A DNA stretch of 56,675 nt. Source: an uncultured Clostridium sp. (lineage in GTDB: Bacteria > Bacillota > Clostridia > Lachnospirales > Lachnospiraceae). The notes below the pieces were generated by a model, which was not told the DNA's origin, did not search any database, and saw only the letters and a list, made by a program, of their open reading frames with translations. A program made the translations under genes and the position numbers. This document shows positions 17,092-25,573 of the stretch, piece after piece (within the stretch, counting starts at the first letter, position 1; each line of letters begins with the position of its first letter). The stretch is from the NCBI GenBank assembly GCA_900543885.1, contig UQTA01000015.1:1-56675 (forward strand), written 5' to 3'.

Positions 17092-17640
17092 TTACTGAAC
17101 CGGCTCAACGGCTCTTACGTCACCTGCTTTAATGGTATCATTTACCAGATAAGCACTTTCATCCCCTTCTTTATCATAAGGGAATACCTGTACCTTTACA
17201 TCATGTTCATTAAAGAAGCTTCCGTAATTGGTGGTATAGCCGTCTTCATTTTCCTCAGGTGCTGTATAATAGAAGTTCTGGGTAGATACGGACTCGCCAA
17301 TGGTTCCTAAAACGTCCTGTGCATAAACAACCGCTACATCGCTGGTGGTCTTGCGGGTAACAGGAAGCAGAACCGTAAGCACACCGCTTGCATCATCATA
17401 GGCCACATTTAAGTCCATTACATAATCTGCAAATGGACCATATGGCTCTAAGTACTGCTCTTCCAGATCTGAACGTACTTCTTCCCAGTCGATTGAGATA
17501 TCTTTATTAACCTCTGTATCCGGCTGTCCATCGCCTTCGATCTTTCCGCTGTCAGGGGAAACGATGTTGCTCTTGGTACAGCCGCTTAAAAGAGCCGCTG
17601 ACGCAAGAAGGATCAGAGAAACTTTTTTCCAGTTAAACAT
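17092..17640 (-). CDS. Lipoprotein of unknown function, partner of the MBL-fold protein
   Basis: 182 residues from the ATG at 17640, chosen for its AAGGAGG site; an upstream ATG at 17664 lies inside that site. MFNWKKVSLILLASAALLSGC is a lipoprotein signal with lipobox LLSGC, so it should be anchored outside the cytoplasmic membrane. The mature part is acidic (DTEVNKDISIDWEEVRSDLE) and ends in a small alpha/beta region I do not recognise. A TATAAT -10 (17672-17677, minus strand) lies about 32 bases upstream. Co-transcription with a secreted hydrolase suggests a cell-surface role. Confidence 0.8.
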   Translation of the reverse strand: MFNWKKVSLILLASAALLSGCTKSNIVSPDSGKIEGDGQPDTEVNKDISIDWEEVRSDLEEQYLEPYGPFADYVMDLNVAYDDASGVLTVLLPVTRKTTSDVAVVYAQDVLGTIGESVSTQNFYYTAPEENEDGYTTNYGSFFNEHDVKVQVFPYDKEGDESAYLVNDTIKAGDVRAVEPVQ

Positions 17641-17755
17641 TATAAAAACCTCCTTAAATTTCAACGGTACTATTATAACGAAGAAAGCGCAATTTTAACA
17701 GTAGTTTTTTCTTACAAAATTGTTACTGTATGTGAAACTTCTGTGAAAATAGACC

Positions 17756-17784
17756 TTGCTATTTAATCTTATCCGTGCTATCAT
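17756..17784 (+). promoter_or_regulatory. Promoter of the BCCT transporter
   Basis: TTGCTA, a 17-base spacer and TATCAT. The start of transcription would fall near 17791, inside a dyad ATGTTCAA (17783-17790) / TTGAACAT (17813-17820) that could be an operator or a 5' leader hairpin. AGGAGG follows just before the ATG at 17849. Confidence 0.6.
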
Positions 17785-17848
17785 GTTCAATATGATTTGA
17801 TTTTTTATTTTTTTGAACATACTATTTATTTAACAGGAGGTCCTGATC

Positions 17849-19375
17849 ATGAAACCGAAGCAAAAATCTTTTTTACAAAACCTTGACTGGGTTACTACGA
17901 TACTGCCATTTGGGTGTATTGCATTGTTATGTGCTCTGTTTATGATGTTTCCGGAAGGTTCTGCCAGTGTCCTGGCATCTATCCGTTTTTTCCTGGGTGA
18001 CGAACTTGGAAGCTATTATCTGTTAATGGGACTGGGTGCCGTGATCTGCTCCCTTTATATGGCATTTTCCCGTTTTGGCTCTATTAAACTGGGAGATGTG
18101 GAAAAACCCCAGTACACTGCTTTCCAGTGGGGGTCTATGATGTTTACCGCCGGTCTGGCCGCTGATATCCTTTTCTATTCTCTCTGCGAATGGATGCTTT
18201 ATGCAGATGAACCTCACATTTCTGAAATGGGATCCGTTCAGGACTGGGCTTCTGTTTATCCTCTGTTCCACTGGGGACCTATTCCCTGGAGTTTTTACAT
18301 CATCCTGGCTGTTGCTTTCGGATTTATGATCCATGTACGCCGCAGAAATAAGCAGAAATATTCTGAAGCCTGCCGTCCTCTTCTTGGGAAAAAAGTGGAT
18401 GGAGTGATCGGAAAGCTAATCGACCTGACTGCTGTTTTTGCGCTTTTAGCAGGAACTGCCACTACCTTTTCACTGGCTACTCCTCTTTTATCCATGGCCT
18501 TAAGCCGTGTTTTAGGAATCCCGGAAACTCCTCTGCTTACCATTGCCATTTTAGTGATCATCTGCATTATATACACAATGGCTGTTTACTTTGGCATGCA
18601 GGGCGTTGCCAGGTTAGCCGCTTCCTGTATCTACCTGTTCTTTGTACTGTTAGCCTATTTCCTGTTTTTAGGCGGACAGACACGCTACATTATAGAAACA
18701 GGCATCAGTGCCGTAGGAACTCTGGCCCAGAATTTTATCTCCCTTGCAACCTGGACGGATGCACTGCGCACTTCTTCCTTCCCTCAGAACTGGACCATCT
18801 TCTACTGGGCTTACTGGATGGTATGGTGTGTAGCTACTCCTTTCTTTATTGGAAGTATCAGTAAAGGCCGCACCATCCGCCAGACTGTTTTAGGCGGCTA
18901 TTTCTTCGGTCTTGCCGGAACCTTTACTTCTTTTATCATACTGGGAAATTATGGTCTTGGACTGCAGACACACGGAATCTTAGATCTGATGGGATTATAC
19001 CGTGAAACCGGAGATCTGTACCAGACGATCATCGCTGTTTTTGAGACAATGCCTGCGGCTAAACTGGGGCTGATCCTGCTAGCTGTTACCATGATCGCTT
19101 TTTATGCCACTACTTTTGATGCTCTTACCATGGTTGCAAGCTCCTATTCTTACCGCTCTCTGGATGCAGACAAAGAACCTGATAAGAAGGTAAAACTGTT
19201 CTGGGCTGTTACCCTGATGCTTTTCCCGATTGCCCTGATCTTCTCGGAAAACTCCATGAGCAGTCTTCAGTCTGTTTCCATTGTAGCTGCTTTTCCTATT
19301 GGATTTATCATCCTGATGATCGTATGGAGCTTTTTTAAGGATGCAGATGCATACCTGAAGCAGAAGCAGTCTTAG
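17849..19375 (+). CDS. BCCT-family transporter (betaine/carnitine/choline type)
   Basis: 508 residues, 12 membrane segments. The family signature is in NWTIFYWAYWMVWCVATPF followed by FIGSISKGRTIRQTVLGGY; GTATTFSLATPLL is the Na+/substrate helix region. BCCT proteins carry betaine, carnitine, choline or related quaternary amines, either with Na+ or by exchange. The first tryptophan of the usual WxWW box is replaced (YWAYWMVW), so the exact substrate is uncertain. C-terminal tail is short, which argues against an osmosensing BetP-like regulation. No metabolic partner gene is adjacent. Confidence 0.9.
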   Translation: MKPKQKSFLQNLDWVTTILPFGCIALLCALFMMFPEGSASVLASIRFFLGDELGSYYLLMGLGAVICSLYMAFSRFGSIKLGDVEKPQYTAFQWGSMMFTAGLAADILFYSLCEWMLYADEPHISEMGSVQDWASVYPLFHWGPIPWSFYIILAVAFGFMIHVRRRNKQKYSEACRPLLGKKVDGVIGKLIDLTAVFALLAGTATTFSLATPLLSMALSRVLGIPETPLLTIAILVIICIIYTMAVYFGMQGVARLAASCIYLFFVLLAYFLFLGGQTRYIIETGISAVGTLAQNFISLATWTDALRTSSFPQNWTIFYWAYWMVWCVATPFFIGSISKGRTIRQTVLGGYFFGLAGTFTSFIILGNYGLGLQTHGILDLMGLYRETGDLYQTIIAVFETMPAAKLGLILLAVTMIAFYATTFDALTMVASSYSYRSLDADKEPDKKVKLFWAVTLMLFPIALIFSENSMSSLQSVSIVAAFPIGFIILMIVWSFFKDADAYLKQKQS

Positions 19376-19377
19376 AA

Positions 19378-19550
19378 TGATATCGGATTGTTTCGCACTT
19401 CGTGCTCTCACAATCCTGAAAAACATGAATAATCCGCTCATTTTTCTGCGAAAAATGGCTTCTTATTCATGTTTTTGCGGGTTCCAAGGTCATAAGTCCT
19501 CTTGCAAGCAAGCTTGCATCGGACTTTCGACTTTTGAACCCTGGATATCA
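19378..19550. repeat. 173-bp composite palindrome with TGATATC-like ends
   Basis: Ends TGATATCGG and CTGGATATCA are inverted. Inside lie GCACTTCGTGC, a 14-base pair AAAAACATGAATAA / TTATTCATGTTTTT, and an AGTCC...GGACT hairpin containing TTGCAAGCAAGCTTGCA. A 36-bp relative with the same kind of ends is at 23328-23363. Confidence 0.75.
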
Positions 19551-19558
19551 TAAAACAA

Positions 19559-19592
19559 AAACAGGAGACTTTCCCTTCAAGGTCTCCTGTTT
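19559..19592. terminator. Bidirectional terminator between the BCCT and HPr-like genes
   Basis: AAACAGGAGAC and GTCTCCTGTTT form an 11-bp stem with a 12-base loop. T-rich flanks are present in both orientations (TTTATA on plus, TTTTGTTTTA on minus), serving both convergent genes. Confidence 0.85.
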
Positions 19593-19624
19593 ATACGTTA
19601 CTGTGCATTTTTTTACACTTCCTT

Positions 19625-19888
19625 TTATCTTTCCTGCAGATATTCGTCCTGCCATAAGATTTTTCGTATACAGTTATCTGCTTCTGTCTCATCTCTCCCC
19701 TTGAAACAAATGGTCAGAAAACCATACAGACTTAAATTTTTTAATTCTTCATAATGCTTCAGGTTTGCTGTTTTTTGGTCATTGGTTACGAAAATGTCAC
19801 AATCAAATCGGTTTGCGGTCTGGATCAGATATGAGATTGGAATCGGATTCAGAGCCCTTTTTCTTACGTCCAAATTTCTGGTTACCAT
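19625..19888 (-). CDS. Small HPr-like protein without the phosphorylatable His and Ser
   Basis: 87 residues, HPr length, with GAGGTGATGTGA before the ATG. The pattern of HPr is recognisable: RALNPIPIS (11-19) in place of GLHARPAA, then LIQTANRFDCDIFVTND, ANLKHYEELKNLSLYG in place of the NLKSIMG...SLG helix, and LTICFKGRDETEADNCIRKI at the end. His15 aligns with Asn14, Arg17 with Ile16 and Ser46 with His45, so neither PTS phosphotransfer nor HPr-kinase regulation by the normal sites is possible. It could be a Crh-like scaffold or an adaptor. Assignment rests on pattern, not on a database match. Confidence 0.65.
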   Translation of the reverse strand: MVTRNLDVRKRALNPIPISYLIQTANRFDCDIFVTNDQKTANLKHYEELKNLSLYGFLTICFKGRDETEADNCIRKILWQDEYLQER

Positions 19889-20054
19889 TCACATCACCTC
19901 AATTCAGAAAACTATAGCATGTTCCACTCCCTCTACTGAATTATTATATTCCCCTTTCGTTTATGATAACACTATTCTTTGTATAAAACAACGAAATTCT
20001 ATATTATTTTTCTCATATTTTTTGTTACTAATTACATTTTTCTATATATTATAG

Positions 20055-20094
20055 CAAAAAAGCAGCAGATGTTACTGGAACAGGTGCCGCTTTT
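20055..20094 (-). terminator. Terminator after the second tolC-like gene
   Basis: On the minus strand AAGCGGCA pairs with TGCTGCTT (one wobble) and is followed by a run of six T residues. It lies 37 bases past the stop at 20131. The remaining sequence from 19889 to 20050 is AT-rich with no gene seen. Confidence 0.65.
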
Positions 20095-20130
20095 CTTTGG
20101 AATATGGATATTGGGGGTTCATGTATACGA

Positions 20131-21357
20131 TCACTGGGTATCTGCAGATACGGAAACACCTGCTACTGCCCATTTGTAATTCTGGATGGCCTGCTGCAGT
20201 GCCAGATCTGCACATCGATAGCCAGACTGTGCCTGAAGCCACGCTAATTCCTGCTGCATATACTGGATGTTGCTTAACATACCTTTTGCCTTCTGAACCT
20301 GGGCTGCCTGCCATGAGATCTGACCGCTTTGGTAAGCTGTCTGGGCTGCCGCAAAAGCTGATCTTTTTTCTTCCATGGCATCATATAATGCCTGGATATT
20401 GGAACGGACATTTTCTTCAGAATATTCCACATTTCTCAGCTTATTAGCAGTCTGAGTAGTGGTCTTTGTAGTACGGGTCTGAAGATCTGTCATTCCACCG
20501 CCGGTCGTTCCTCTGAGACTGATCAGGTCATAGTTATTATTAACTGCTTTCTCCTTGTCTTCTGCTACATTGACTGTATCAATAAAGGATGGATCTGCAG
20601 ATGGTACTTCTCCAAATACCGGAGCTGAAGCTTCCTCATATCCGGTAAAGGCGCAAAGCATCTTGCGGATCTGTTCGATCCCTGCATCCAGTGTATTTAA
20701 CTGGGACTGGCTGGAGGAAAGACTTGCTGATGCGGAAAGTACGTCTGCATCTACTGCCATTCCCTGAGCCTGCATGGTATTTTGCAGCTGTCTTGCTGCT
20801 GTTGCCAGTTCTACTCCCTTTGCTGCCATGGTACGCTGGGACTGCAGCTGCTGATACTGATTCATCATCATTTCTACATTAAGGACCAGGCTGTTTACCT
20901 GTCGGTCTACCTGCTTTTCAGAAGAAGATTTCTTTTCCAGGGAGTGATCCATGATATTGGCTGCTGTACGCATCTGGTTTGCAGATTTGCGCAGTGCCTG
21001 GGCAGTGGCTTTTGAGATTATCTGTTCCATGCCGCTTTGCTCTTTTGCAAGATCTTCCGCTGCCTTTGCCTGAGAAATAAGGTCATCTGCCATGGTTCTT
21101 TCGTTAACTGTGATCTGTCCCTGGTCTTCATTCATTCCACGGACCATATTGTAAGCACTTTTGATGGGAGCATAATATTCTTTGACTCTGTCGCTGATCT
21201 CATCATAATCTAACTGGTTATCTGCAAGGCGCTGCTGTTTGGCCGCATAGTCGCTGGAGGGATTCTCTTCTGCTGCAAATACCTGAAAAGGAGCGGATGC
21301 CGCCAGCAAAAATGCCATAGTGGCTGCTGTTATGGATCTCATATGATTGGTTTTCAT
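20131..21357 (-). CDS. TolC-family outer-membrane-efflux-like protein (second of a pair)
   Basis: 408 residues: signal peptide 1-29 (AATMAFLLAASAPFQVFA, cut before AEE), then almost entirely long helices rich in Ala, Gln and Ser, arranged as two similar halves (about 40-230 and 260-400) as in TolC. It ends with the family-like LALQQAIQNYKWAVAGVSV. In diderms such proteins form the exit duct of tripartite pumps; several Lachnospiraceae encode homologues although they lack an outer membrane, so the function here is unknown. It lies 36 bases after the first copy, in the same operon. Confidence 0.8.
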   Translation of the reverse strand: MKTNHMRSITAATMAFLLAASAPFQVFAAEENPSSDYAAKQQRLADNQLDYDEISDRVKEYYAPIKSAYNMVRGMNEDQGQITVNERTMADDLISQAKAAEDLAKEQSGMEQIISKATAQALRKSANQMRTAANIMDHSLEKKSSSEKQVDRQVNSLVLNVEMMMNQYQQLQSQRTMAAKGVELATAARQLQNTMQAQGMAVDADVLSASASLSSSQSQLNTLDAGIEQIRKMLCAFTGYEEASAPVFGEVPSADPSFIDTVNVAEDKEKAVNNNYDLISLRGTTGGGMTDLQTRTTKTTTQTANKLRNVEYSEENVRSNIQALYDAMEEKRSAFAAAQTAYQSGQISWQAAQVQKAKGMLSNIQYMQQELAWLQAQSGYRCADLALQQAIQNYKWAVAGVSVSADTQ

Positions 21358-21393
21358 CTATTTCGTCCTTTCTTTATGCGCATTTAAAATCTA

Positions 21394-22611
21394 TTAATTT
21401 GATGTAGTAAGGCCTTTTACGTTCCAATCATAGGCTTCTAATGCAAGGAGAAGCTGCAGCTCCTTGGTGTTTACATCGTTCTTTGCTGATGTATAGGTAT
21501 TCAGTGTGCTCTGATACTGCAGGCTGGTCTGGCTTCCTACTGCCAGATTTGCCTGTGCGATATTTAAGTTTGCTTCTGCTACCTGAAGCTGGGCTTTTGC
21601 TGCATTTAAGGAATCTCTGGTAGTCAGTACCGTATTGTACTGTGTTTTTAAGGAACGGATGGCTGTATCTTTTGCATTGACAATAGATGCCTGGTTAGAT
21701 TCAATCAGATCCTGACTGGTTAAGTTGCCCGCTTTTTTGGTGTAATATTTTACATCGTAATTGTTATCAATGGCAGTCTGAGCATCTGCGTTTGGATCTA
21801 AAGTATCTACACGGGATAAATCTGGCTGCGGCACTTCTTTGATCTCAGGCTGAGCATCTGCACTCCATCCTAACATAAGGCACAGATTTCTGTGTACATT
21901 TTCCTGGCTCTTTTTTGCTGTTAAAATAGCTGTGTCCTGATCCTGAACGCTCTTTAAGGCGGTAAGCACATCTGTCTGAGTTGCCATTCCTACAGAAAAC
22001 TGTGCCTGTGTTGCTTCATACTGTTTCTGAAGCAGGTCTCTGGCACTCTGAAGATTTTCCAGGTTGTAGGATGACTGCTGCAGGGAAACCATCATTTCCT
22101 GGGCCTGGTATACCAGTTTTGCTTCCTGCTGGTCGTACTGGATCTTTTCCATATCTGCATCTTCATAGTTGTTGTCTGCCTGTTTGGTCAAAAGACCTGC
22201 GGAGTAGCGCAGGGAAGCCCAGGTTACATCGTTGTCTGCATTATCTGCCTGATCCCAGATATCATCGATATCACTCATGTAATCTTCGTAAATATCGTTC
22301 AGGTTTTTGTTTTTCTGATCTTTGTAGGTGGAACGATTGCTTAATACAGTTGGATTGTATTCGTGGATCAGATCTGCCAGTTCACCGTATTCCATGGTAT
22401 TGTCCCGAAGAGATGCCCATTTTTCTGCAGAGTAGGCAAAATCTGGCGTCATGCTTTTTTTGTAATCTACGGTCTGAACGTCCTTTGGCTGATAGGTGTT
22501 ATCATCCGGGCTGTTTTTCGCTGCCAGTGCAGTGATTGGAAGAGCCGCTGACAGAATGGATGCCGTAAGTATAGTTGAAAGTCTGGTTATTTTTTTTCTG
22601 ACATTTTTCAT
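21394..22611 (-). CDS. TolC-family outer-membrane-efflux-like protein (first of a pair)
   Basis: 405 residues: signal peptide 1-31 (STILTASILSAALPITALA, then AKN), followed by two helical repeats. Seen: QQEAKLVYQAQEMMVSLQQS, VGMATQTDVLTALKSVQDQD (the GxxTxxDVL motif of TolC hairpins), AEANLNIAQANLAVGSQTSL and a closing LLLALEAYDWNVKGL. It clearly belongs to the TolC fold, better preserved than its neighbour. It follows tetR by 51 bases. No HlyD-type adaptor, ABC or RND pump lies on either side, so its partner is elsewhere or absent. Confidence 0.85.
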   Translation of the reverse strand: MKNVRKKITRLSTILTASILSAALPITALAAKNSPDDNTYQPKDVQTVDYKKSMTPDFAYSAEKWASLRDNTMEYGELADLIHEYNPTVLSNRSTYKDQKNKNLNDIYEDYMSDIDDIWDQADNADNDVTWASLRYSAGLLTKQADNNYEDADMEKIQYDQQEAKLVYQAQEMMVSLQQSSYNLENLQSARDLLQKQYEATQAQFSVGMATQTDVLTALKSVQDQDTAILTAKKSQENVHRNLCLMLGWSADAQPEIKEVPQPDLSRVDTLDPNADAQTAIDNNYDVKYYTKKAGNLTSQDLIESNQASIVNAKDTAIRSLKTQYNTVLTTRDSLNAAKAQLQVAEANLNIAQANLAVGSQTSLQYQSTLNTYTSAKNDVNTKELQLLLALEAYDWNVKGLTTSN

Positions 22612-22662
22612 TGTTAAGTCTCCTCATATATTTTAATAACAGTTCAGCTTTTATACATGTTG

Positions 22663-23289
22663 TTAATGCCGGACACACATTCCTCTTTCCAGAATGGCCA
22701 TTTCTTCCGTTAAAACCAGGACAATAGTTTCTTTTTCAGAAGGATTCTGGTAATACATGGCCATAGATTTGAGAAGGATCATCATCGCCATATCTACTAC
22801 GTAGCTGAGTGTTTCCAGAGTGGTCGGATATTGTTCTTTATCAAGGCGTTCATATAATTCCTGAACAAAAGCCTTATAAAGTTCGTCCTTCATAAGGAAA
22901 CCACGGATGCCAAACATCTGATTCTGTCCGGATACGCTTAAATCTGCCAGCAGGTTTCTGTGTATCTGGAATGTGATCCTTTCGCTTCCTGTTTTCATCC
23001 ATTCTTTCAACAGGCGGGTACACAGGCGAAAAGGATTGCCGTTTTCTTCTTCCAGATAATCAAATACTTTCTTTTTTAAGGTATCGCGGAATCCTCGAAG
23101 CATATAGCGCATCAGATCGTCTTTGTCCTCAAAATAAGTATAAAAGCTGCCTCTGGATATTTCAGCTTCTTTGATGATCTGGTTTATGGATGCGGCGGAA
23201 TAAGGAACTCTGGCAAATTCGTGAGCCGCTGCTTCCAGGATAGCATTTTTTTTGGATTCTTTTAAATTTAAAAAACGCTGGGTTGGCAT
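22663..23289 (-). CDS. TetR-family regulator of the tolC-like pair
   Basis: 208 residues. The HTH is at about 14-60 (KNAILEAAAHEFARVPYSAA, then ISRGSFYTYFEDKDDLMRYM), followed by an all-helical ligand and dimerisation domain. It heads the tetR-tolC-tolC unit and is preceded by a consensus promoter overlapped downstream by a TGACA/TGTCA dyad, the classic arrangement for autorepression. Likely inducer: a toxic small molecule or bile compound, as for other TetR regulators of efflux genes, but nothing in the sequence identifies it. Confidence 0.92.
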   Translation of the reverse strand: MPTQRFLNLKESKKNAILEAAAHEFARVPYSAASINQIIKEAEISRGSFYTYFEDKDDLMRYMLRGFRDTLKKKVFDYLEEENGNPFRLCTRLLKEWMKTGSERITFQIHRNLLADLSVSGQNQMFGIRGFLMKDELYKAFVQELYERLDKEQYPTTLETLSYVVDMAMMILLKSMAMYYQNPSEKETIVLVLTEEMAILERGMCVRH

Positions 23290-23327
23290 TTATAAGCCTC
23301 CTTGTTTTCTTTTGTGAAATAGTAAAA

Positions 23328-23363
23328 TGATACCGGATTTCTGACCTTTTGACCCTGGTATCA
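23328..23363. repeat. 36-bp palindrome with TGATACC ends
   Basis: TGATACC and GGTATCA flank GGATTTCTGACCTTTTGACCCT-like sequence. A short relative of the 173-bp element at 19378-19550; both end CCTGG(T)ATCA-like. It lies in the tetR leader, so it would be transcribed from the promoter at 23416-23444. Confidence 0.6.
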
Positions 23364-23385
23364 CAAAATGACAGGTTGTTATTTA

Positions 23386-23408
23386 TGACACATTGTCACT
23401 ATTGTCAC
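23386..23408. promoter_or_regulatory. Probable TetR operator
   Basis: TGACA-CAT-TGTCA (23386-23398) is a perfect 5-base dyad, with a further TGTCAC at 23403-23408. It lies directly downstream of the -10 of the tetR promoter, where a repressor would block initiation. Confidence 0.65.
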
Positions 23409-23415
23409 TTTTGAG

Positions 23416-23444
23416 ATTATATAGATGTTTGGGTGGAATGTCAA
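23416..23444 (-). promoter_or_regulatory. Consensus sigma-A promoter of the tetR-tolC-tolC operon
   Basis: On the minus strand: TTGACA (23444-23439), exactly 17 bases, TATAAT (23421-23416). Both hexamers are perfect. The leader of about 120 bases contains the operator and a short palindrome. Confidence 0.88.
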
Positions 23445-23492
23445 GCTTTGGAAGTATTAAATATTTGTAAAGAAACAAGGCTCACTAAGATA

Positions 23493-24260
23493 TTATCTCT
23501 TTTTATACAGCACCAGTTCTGGATTTACTCCGTTTTCTTCATAAGTAGATACCAGTAAAAAGTCCATACCTGCAAGAACCCCGAAATATCGTTCTCCTCC
23601 AAATTCACATTCCAGCTGGTTGCCCAGATAGGTCTTCCGGTCATCTAAAAATTGAACTGTTTTTCCATTTGGAAGCATATACTCAAGATTTATATCATTT
23701 CCTGCCAGTGCATATAAAGTCTCAACTTTTGGAAGACCTTCTATATGCAGATCATTGATCTCCTGAACAAGCTGTTTCTTAAACTCTTCAAACTGGCCGT
23801 GATCACTCAGTTCATCATATCGTTTCCAATAGTCCAATTTTGGAAGCAGTTCTTTCATATAAACTCGTGCCTGTTCTTCCGTAAAATTTTCATGAACCAT
23901 ATGTTTAACGCATACGTCGATCAAGTTGTCCATATTATCATAAGTATAAGTTCCATCGGCATAACACCACTTGCAATAGTCCTCATTTAATGCACCGTCC
24001 TGATCCCGGCCAATAACAGAATCGTTTTCAAGAGGCATTCCACAGCACTGGCAGATCAATTTTCTTGGTTCCCCCAAAAGTGTGTTGATCGATACATCAA
24101 ATTCCCTTGATAAAAGCTTTAGTGTTTCCGTATTGGGAATGGTTTCACCATTTTCCCAACGTGACACTGCCTGTCGTGTAACCATAATTTTCTTTGCCAG
24201 TTCATCCTGTGACATTCCTTTTTGTGTACGAAGCTTATAAATAATATTCTCATTTTCCAT
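23493..24260 (-). CDS. XRE-family regulator with a zinc-ribbon domain
   Basis: 255 residues. Residues 1-60 are a Cro/C1-type HTH (MSQDELAKKIMVTRQAVSRW, then GETIPNTETLKLLSREFDVS). Residues 69-100 form a zinc ribbon with CQCCGMPL and later CKWCYADG, followed by helices (FTEEQARVYMKELLPKLDYW) typical of the putative zinc-ribbon domain found behind such HTHs. The last 90 residues are a small beta-rich domain I do not recognise. A TATAAT (24329-24334, minus strand) could be its -10. No obvious target is linked; it probably regulates itself. Confidence 0.85.
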   Translation of the reverse strand: MENENIIYKLRTQKGMSQDELAKKIMVTRQAVSRWENGETIPNTETLKLLSREFDVSINTLLGEPRKLICQCCGMPLENDSVIGRDQDGALNEDYCKWCYADGTYTYDNMDNLIDVCVKHMVHENFTEEQARVYMKELLPKLDYWKRYDELSDHGQFEEFKKQLVQEINDLHIEGLPKVETLYALAGNDINLEYMLPNGKTVQFLDDRKTYLGNQLECEFGGERYFGVLAGMDFLLVSTYEENGVNPELVLYKKR

Positions 24261-24607
24261 TCTCTTTCCCTCCGTTTTCTACATTGCGCTATTTTTCTGC
24301 GAAAAAATGACTGCTTATTAATATGTATATTATACAGGAAATTCTATTTCAAAAAAAGCAACCCGCAGTTTCGTTATATGGATTCAAAAATCCGAAATAA
24401 TTTTAAAAATCCCCCACCGTACTCTGGACTTTTGTTCTGAAAACTGCTATTCTGATTACAAGCAAGATTTCATAGATTATCTAATATTTCTTTTTTCTCA
24501 GCTGTATCGAAAACAGCATCTTATTTGAAACTCTTTGCTTAATTCTCATATTTATGGATTCGGCAGGGAGTTAGATAAAAACGCTTCCTGCCACACAGGA
24601 AAGGACT
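24261..24607. other. Gene-free AT-rich region between the XRE and Rpn genes
   Basis: Contains the possible -10 for the XRE gene (24329-24334) and, near 24525-24555, a TTGAAA followed 18 bases later by TATTTA that could drive the Rpn gene. A phrase like ATTTTTCTGCGAAAAA (24290-24306) also occurs in the palindrome at 19378-19550. Nothing else is seen. Confidence 0.4.
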
Positions 24608-25495
24608 ATGCATATGCAAAAAAACTTATGGCAAACGGAAGCAGACCTACAATCTTTACAGCTTGAAAACATGGAATTTAATCTTTGCGATTTTGCCTTG
24701 TTTCTGTCGGTTATGAAGAACCAGACAGCACACCAGACGATCTTGAGCATCATTACAGGTGAAGCAGACTTACAATTGAAAGAAGTGCATGTAGAAGAAG
24801 TCATTTTAAACAAAGGCGGGCATCGTGCCATACGACTTGATGCCAGATCTACTGACACAACTGGACGGAATTTTGCTACGGAAATGCAAAATGACACTAC
24901 CCAGGACGATATGAGACGCAGAGCCAGATTTTACCAGGGACTCATTGATACTCCCCTCTTAAAGTCCGGGAGAGAGACACGTTACAAAAATCTGCCGCCT
25001 ACAGTTATCACCTTTATCACACAACAGGATATTTTCGGCAAAGGACTGGCAAAATATACTTTTACCGAACAATGCGAAGAAATCAAAGATCTGCATTTAG
25101 AAGACGGCACTACGAAAATCTTTGTAAACATGTCCAGTAAAAATGGGGAACCGTTGCTTGTCAGCCTGCTTCAATACATGAAGCATACTACTCTTCAAAA
25201 TCCAGAGATCATCGTAAACGATGAGCGGCTCATCCAGCTGGACAAGATCGTCACTGAAGTAAAGCAATCGGAAGAATGGGAGGCTGTAAAAATGAGCATT
25301 TTATCGGTTGGAATTGAACAAGGTAAAAATTTAGGTAAAACAGAATCAATCTTAAATTTATTAGAAGAAAATGGTCCTGTATCCAAAACGACCCGTGAAA
25401 TGATTTTGTCTGAAACGGACACCGCTCGCCTGCTAATATGGCTAAAAAAGGCGGCAAAGGCTACTTCTGAGGAGGATTTTCTGAAGAGCATCTAA
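24608..25495 (+). CDS. Rpn-type PD-(D/E)XK nuclease / transposase-like protein
   Basis: 295 residues. The nuclease core is RLDARSTDTTGRNFATEMQN (residues 75-95), giving the D...ExQ active-site pattern of the Rpn/YhgA family, followed by RRRARFYQGLIDTPLLKSG and YKNLPPTVITFI. The C-terminal third (GIEQGKNLGKTESILNLLEE) is the usual helical tail. Rpn proteins promote recA-independent recombination and occur in many drifting copies in gut Clostridia, often lone, as here. AGGAAAGGA precedes the ATG. A strong terminator follows at 25574. Confidence 0.85.
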   Translation: MHMQKNLWQTEADLQSLQLENMEFNLCDFALFLSVMKNQTAHQTILSIITGEADLQLKEVHVEEVILNKGGHRAIRLDARSTDTTGRNFATEMQNDTTQDDMRRRARFYQGLIDTPLLKSGRETRYKNLPPTVITFITQQDIFGKGLAKYTFTEQCEEIKDLHLEDGTTKIFVNMSSKNGEPLLVSLLQYMKHTTLQNPEIIVNDERLIQLDKIVTEVKQSEEWEAVKMSILSVGIEQGKNLGKTESILNLLEENGPVSKTTREMILSETDTARLLIWLKKAAKATSEEDFLKSI

Positions 25496-25573
25496 TAAAA
25501 ACATGAGAAAATCCCACTAGGTTACACAGATCAACAGATTGTTGGGAATCTATAGCTATTTTAATGCTTTATC

